NCBI GenBank assembly: GCA_030648225.1
Contig: JAUSIA010000397.1
Span: forward strand, 1 to 6,606
Source of the DNA: Ignavibacteria bacterium
GTDB taxonomy: Bacteria > Bacteroidota > Ignavibacteria > Ignavibacteriales > Ignavibacteriaceae
Reading direction: 5' to 3'
DNA: 6,606 nt
The notes below the pieces were generated by a model. It did no database searches, was not told the origin of the DNA, and saw nothing but the letters and a program-made list of their open reading frames with translations. The position numbers and the translations under genes were made by a program. Shown piece by piece: positions 6,362 through 6,606 of this stretch (position 1 is the first letter of the stretch; every line of letters begins with the position of its first letter).

Positions 6362-6606
6362 GAATATTAATAGGACAATCATATTTCAGAGTTTTGGATC
6401 CAAAAGAACTAACAAGAAGAATGCCTTATCCTCCGCTGGGTACTTTATATGCAGCAGCAATTCTAAAAGAGTCGAAGCATGAAGTAATATTTTACGATTC
6501 GATGATGAGCAGTAATCCTGATGAGTTTATAGAAAAGATTGAGACAGAAAAACCTGATCTTATTTTGCTGTATGATGACGAATTTAATTACCTGACAAAA
6601 ATGTGT
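6358..6606 (+). CDS. B12-binding-domain radical SAM protein, N-terminal part (3' end outside window)
   Basis: The first 83 residues of a gene running off the window. The ATG at 6358 overlaps the TGA of the preceding gene (ATGA), a sign of translational coupling in one operon. The visible part reads MRILIGQSYFRV, then RRMPYPPLGTLYAAAILKE, HEVIFYDSM, KPDLILLYDDEFNYLTKM. This is the Rossmann-like cobalamin-binding N-terminus typical of B12-binding radical SAM enzymes, where PPLG.LYLAA.L and the 'D' after the second strand are characteristic. The cobalamin-ligand motif DxHxxG is not seen in this stretch, which is common in this class. The iron-sulfur motif CxxxCxxC that would confirm the radical SAM domain lies beyond the window. 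Such enzymes often perform methylations or rearrangements on lipids, sugars or natural products; the substrate here is unknown. Confidence 0.75.
   Translation, partial: MRILIGQSYFRVLDPKELTRRMPYPPLGTLYAAAILKESKHEVIFYDSMMSSNPDEFIEKIETEKPDLILLYDDEFNYLTKMC

Overview
The window is AT-rich bacterial DNA with all supportable genes on the + strand. Three things suggest a Gram-negative bacterium, most likely of the Bacteroidota/Ignavibacteriota (FCB) group: an outer-membrane beta-barrel protein with a short signal peptide, the low GC content, and the style of the proteins. This placement is an inference, since no taxonomic marker gene is present.

Region A (1-4223) looks like a copper-handling locus. 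It opens with the C-terminal two thirds of a CopA-type Cu(+)-exporting P1B-1 ATPase that is cut by the window edge. A membrane-anchored cupredoxin-fold protein follows directly, with its Shine-Dalgarno overlapping the CopA stop. Next comes a small protein made of two YHS/TRASH-type cysteine metal-binding domains. After it lies an unannotated-looking 103-residue protein whose C-terminal half resembles the C-terminal domain of the RNA polymerase alpha subunit. After about 150 bases that hold several short inverted repeats, the region ends with a secreted outer-membrane beta-barrel protein with a His/Met-rich N-terminus. A plausible reading is that CopA pumps Cu(I) out of the cytoplasm, the cupredoxin and YHS proteins bind or relay it, and the barrel protein works at the outer membrane. 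No known copper regulator (CueR, CsoR, CopY, CusRS) lies inside the window.

Region B (4224-4414) is a spacer. It contains a purine-rich tract, two overlapping very short hydrophobic reading frames that may be remnants, and an A/T-rich hairpin followed by seven T residues that looks like an intrinsic terminator separating the two loci.

Region C (4415-6606) begins a different, surface-glycan or secondary-metabolite type operon. Its first gene encodes an unusual single-chain protein: a GT-B (GT4-like) glycosyltransferase, a winged-helix-like segment, and a nucleotidyltransferase-fold domain with a GG...DxD signature. Its stop overlaps by four bases (ATGA) the start of a B12-binding-type radical SAM protein, of which only the first 83 residues are visible. 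The most interesting items are the glycosyltransferase-nucleotidyltransferase fusion with its coupled radical SAM gene, the free-standing alpha-CTD-like protein inside a copper operon, and the histidine-free cupredoxin.
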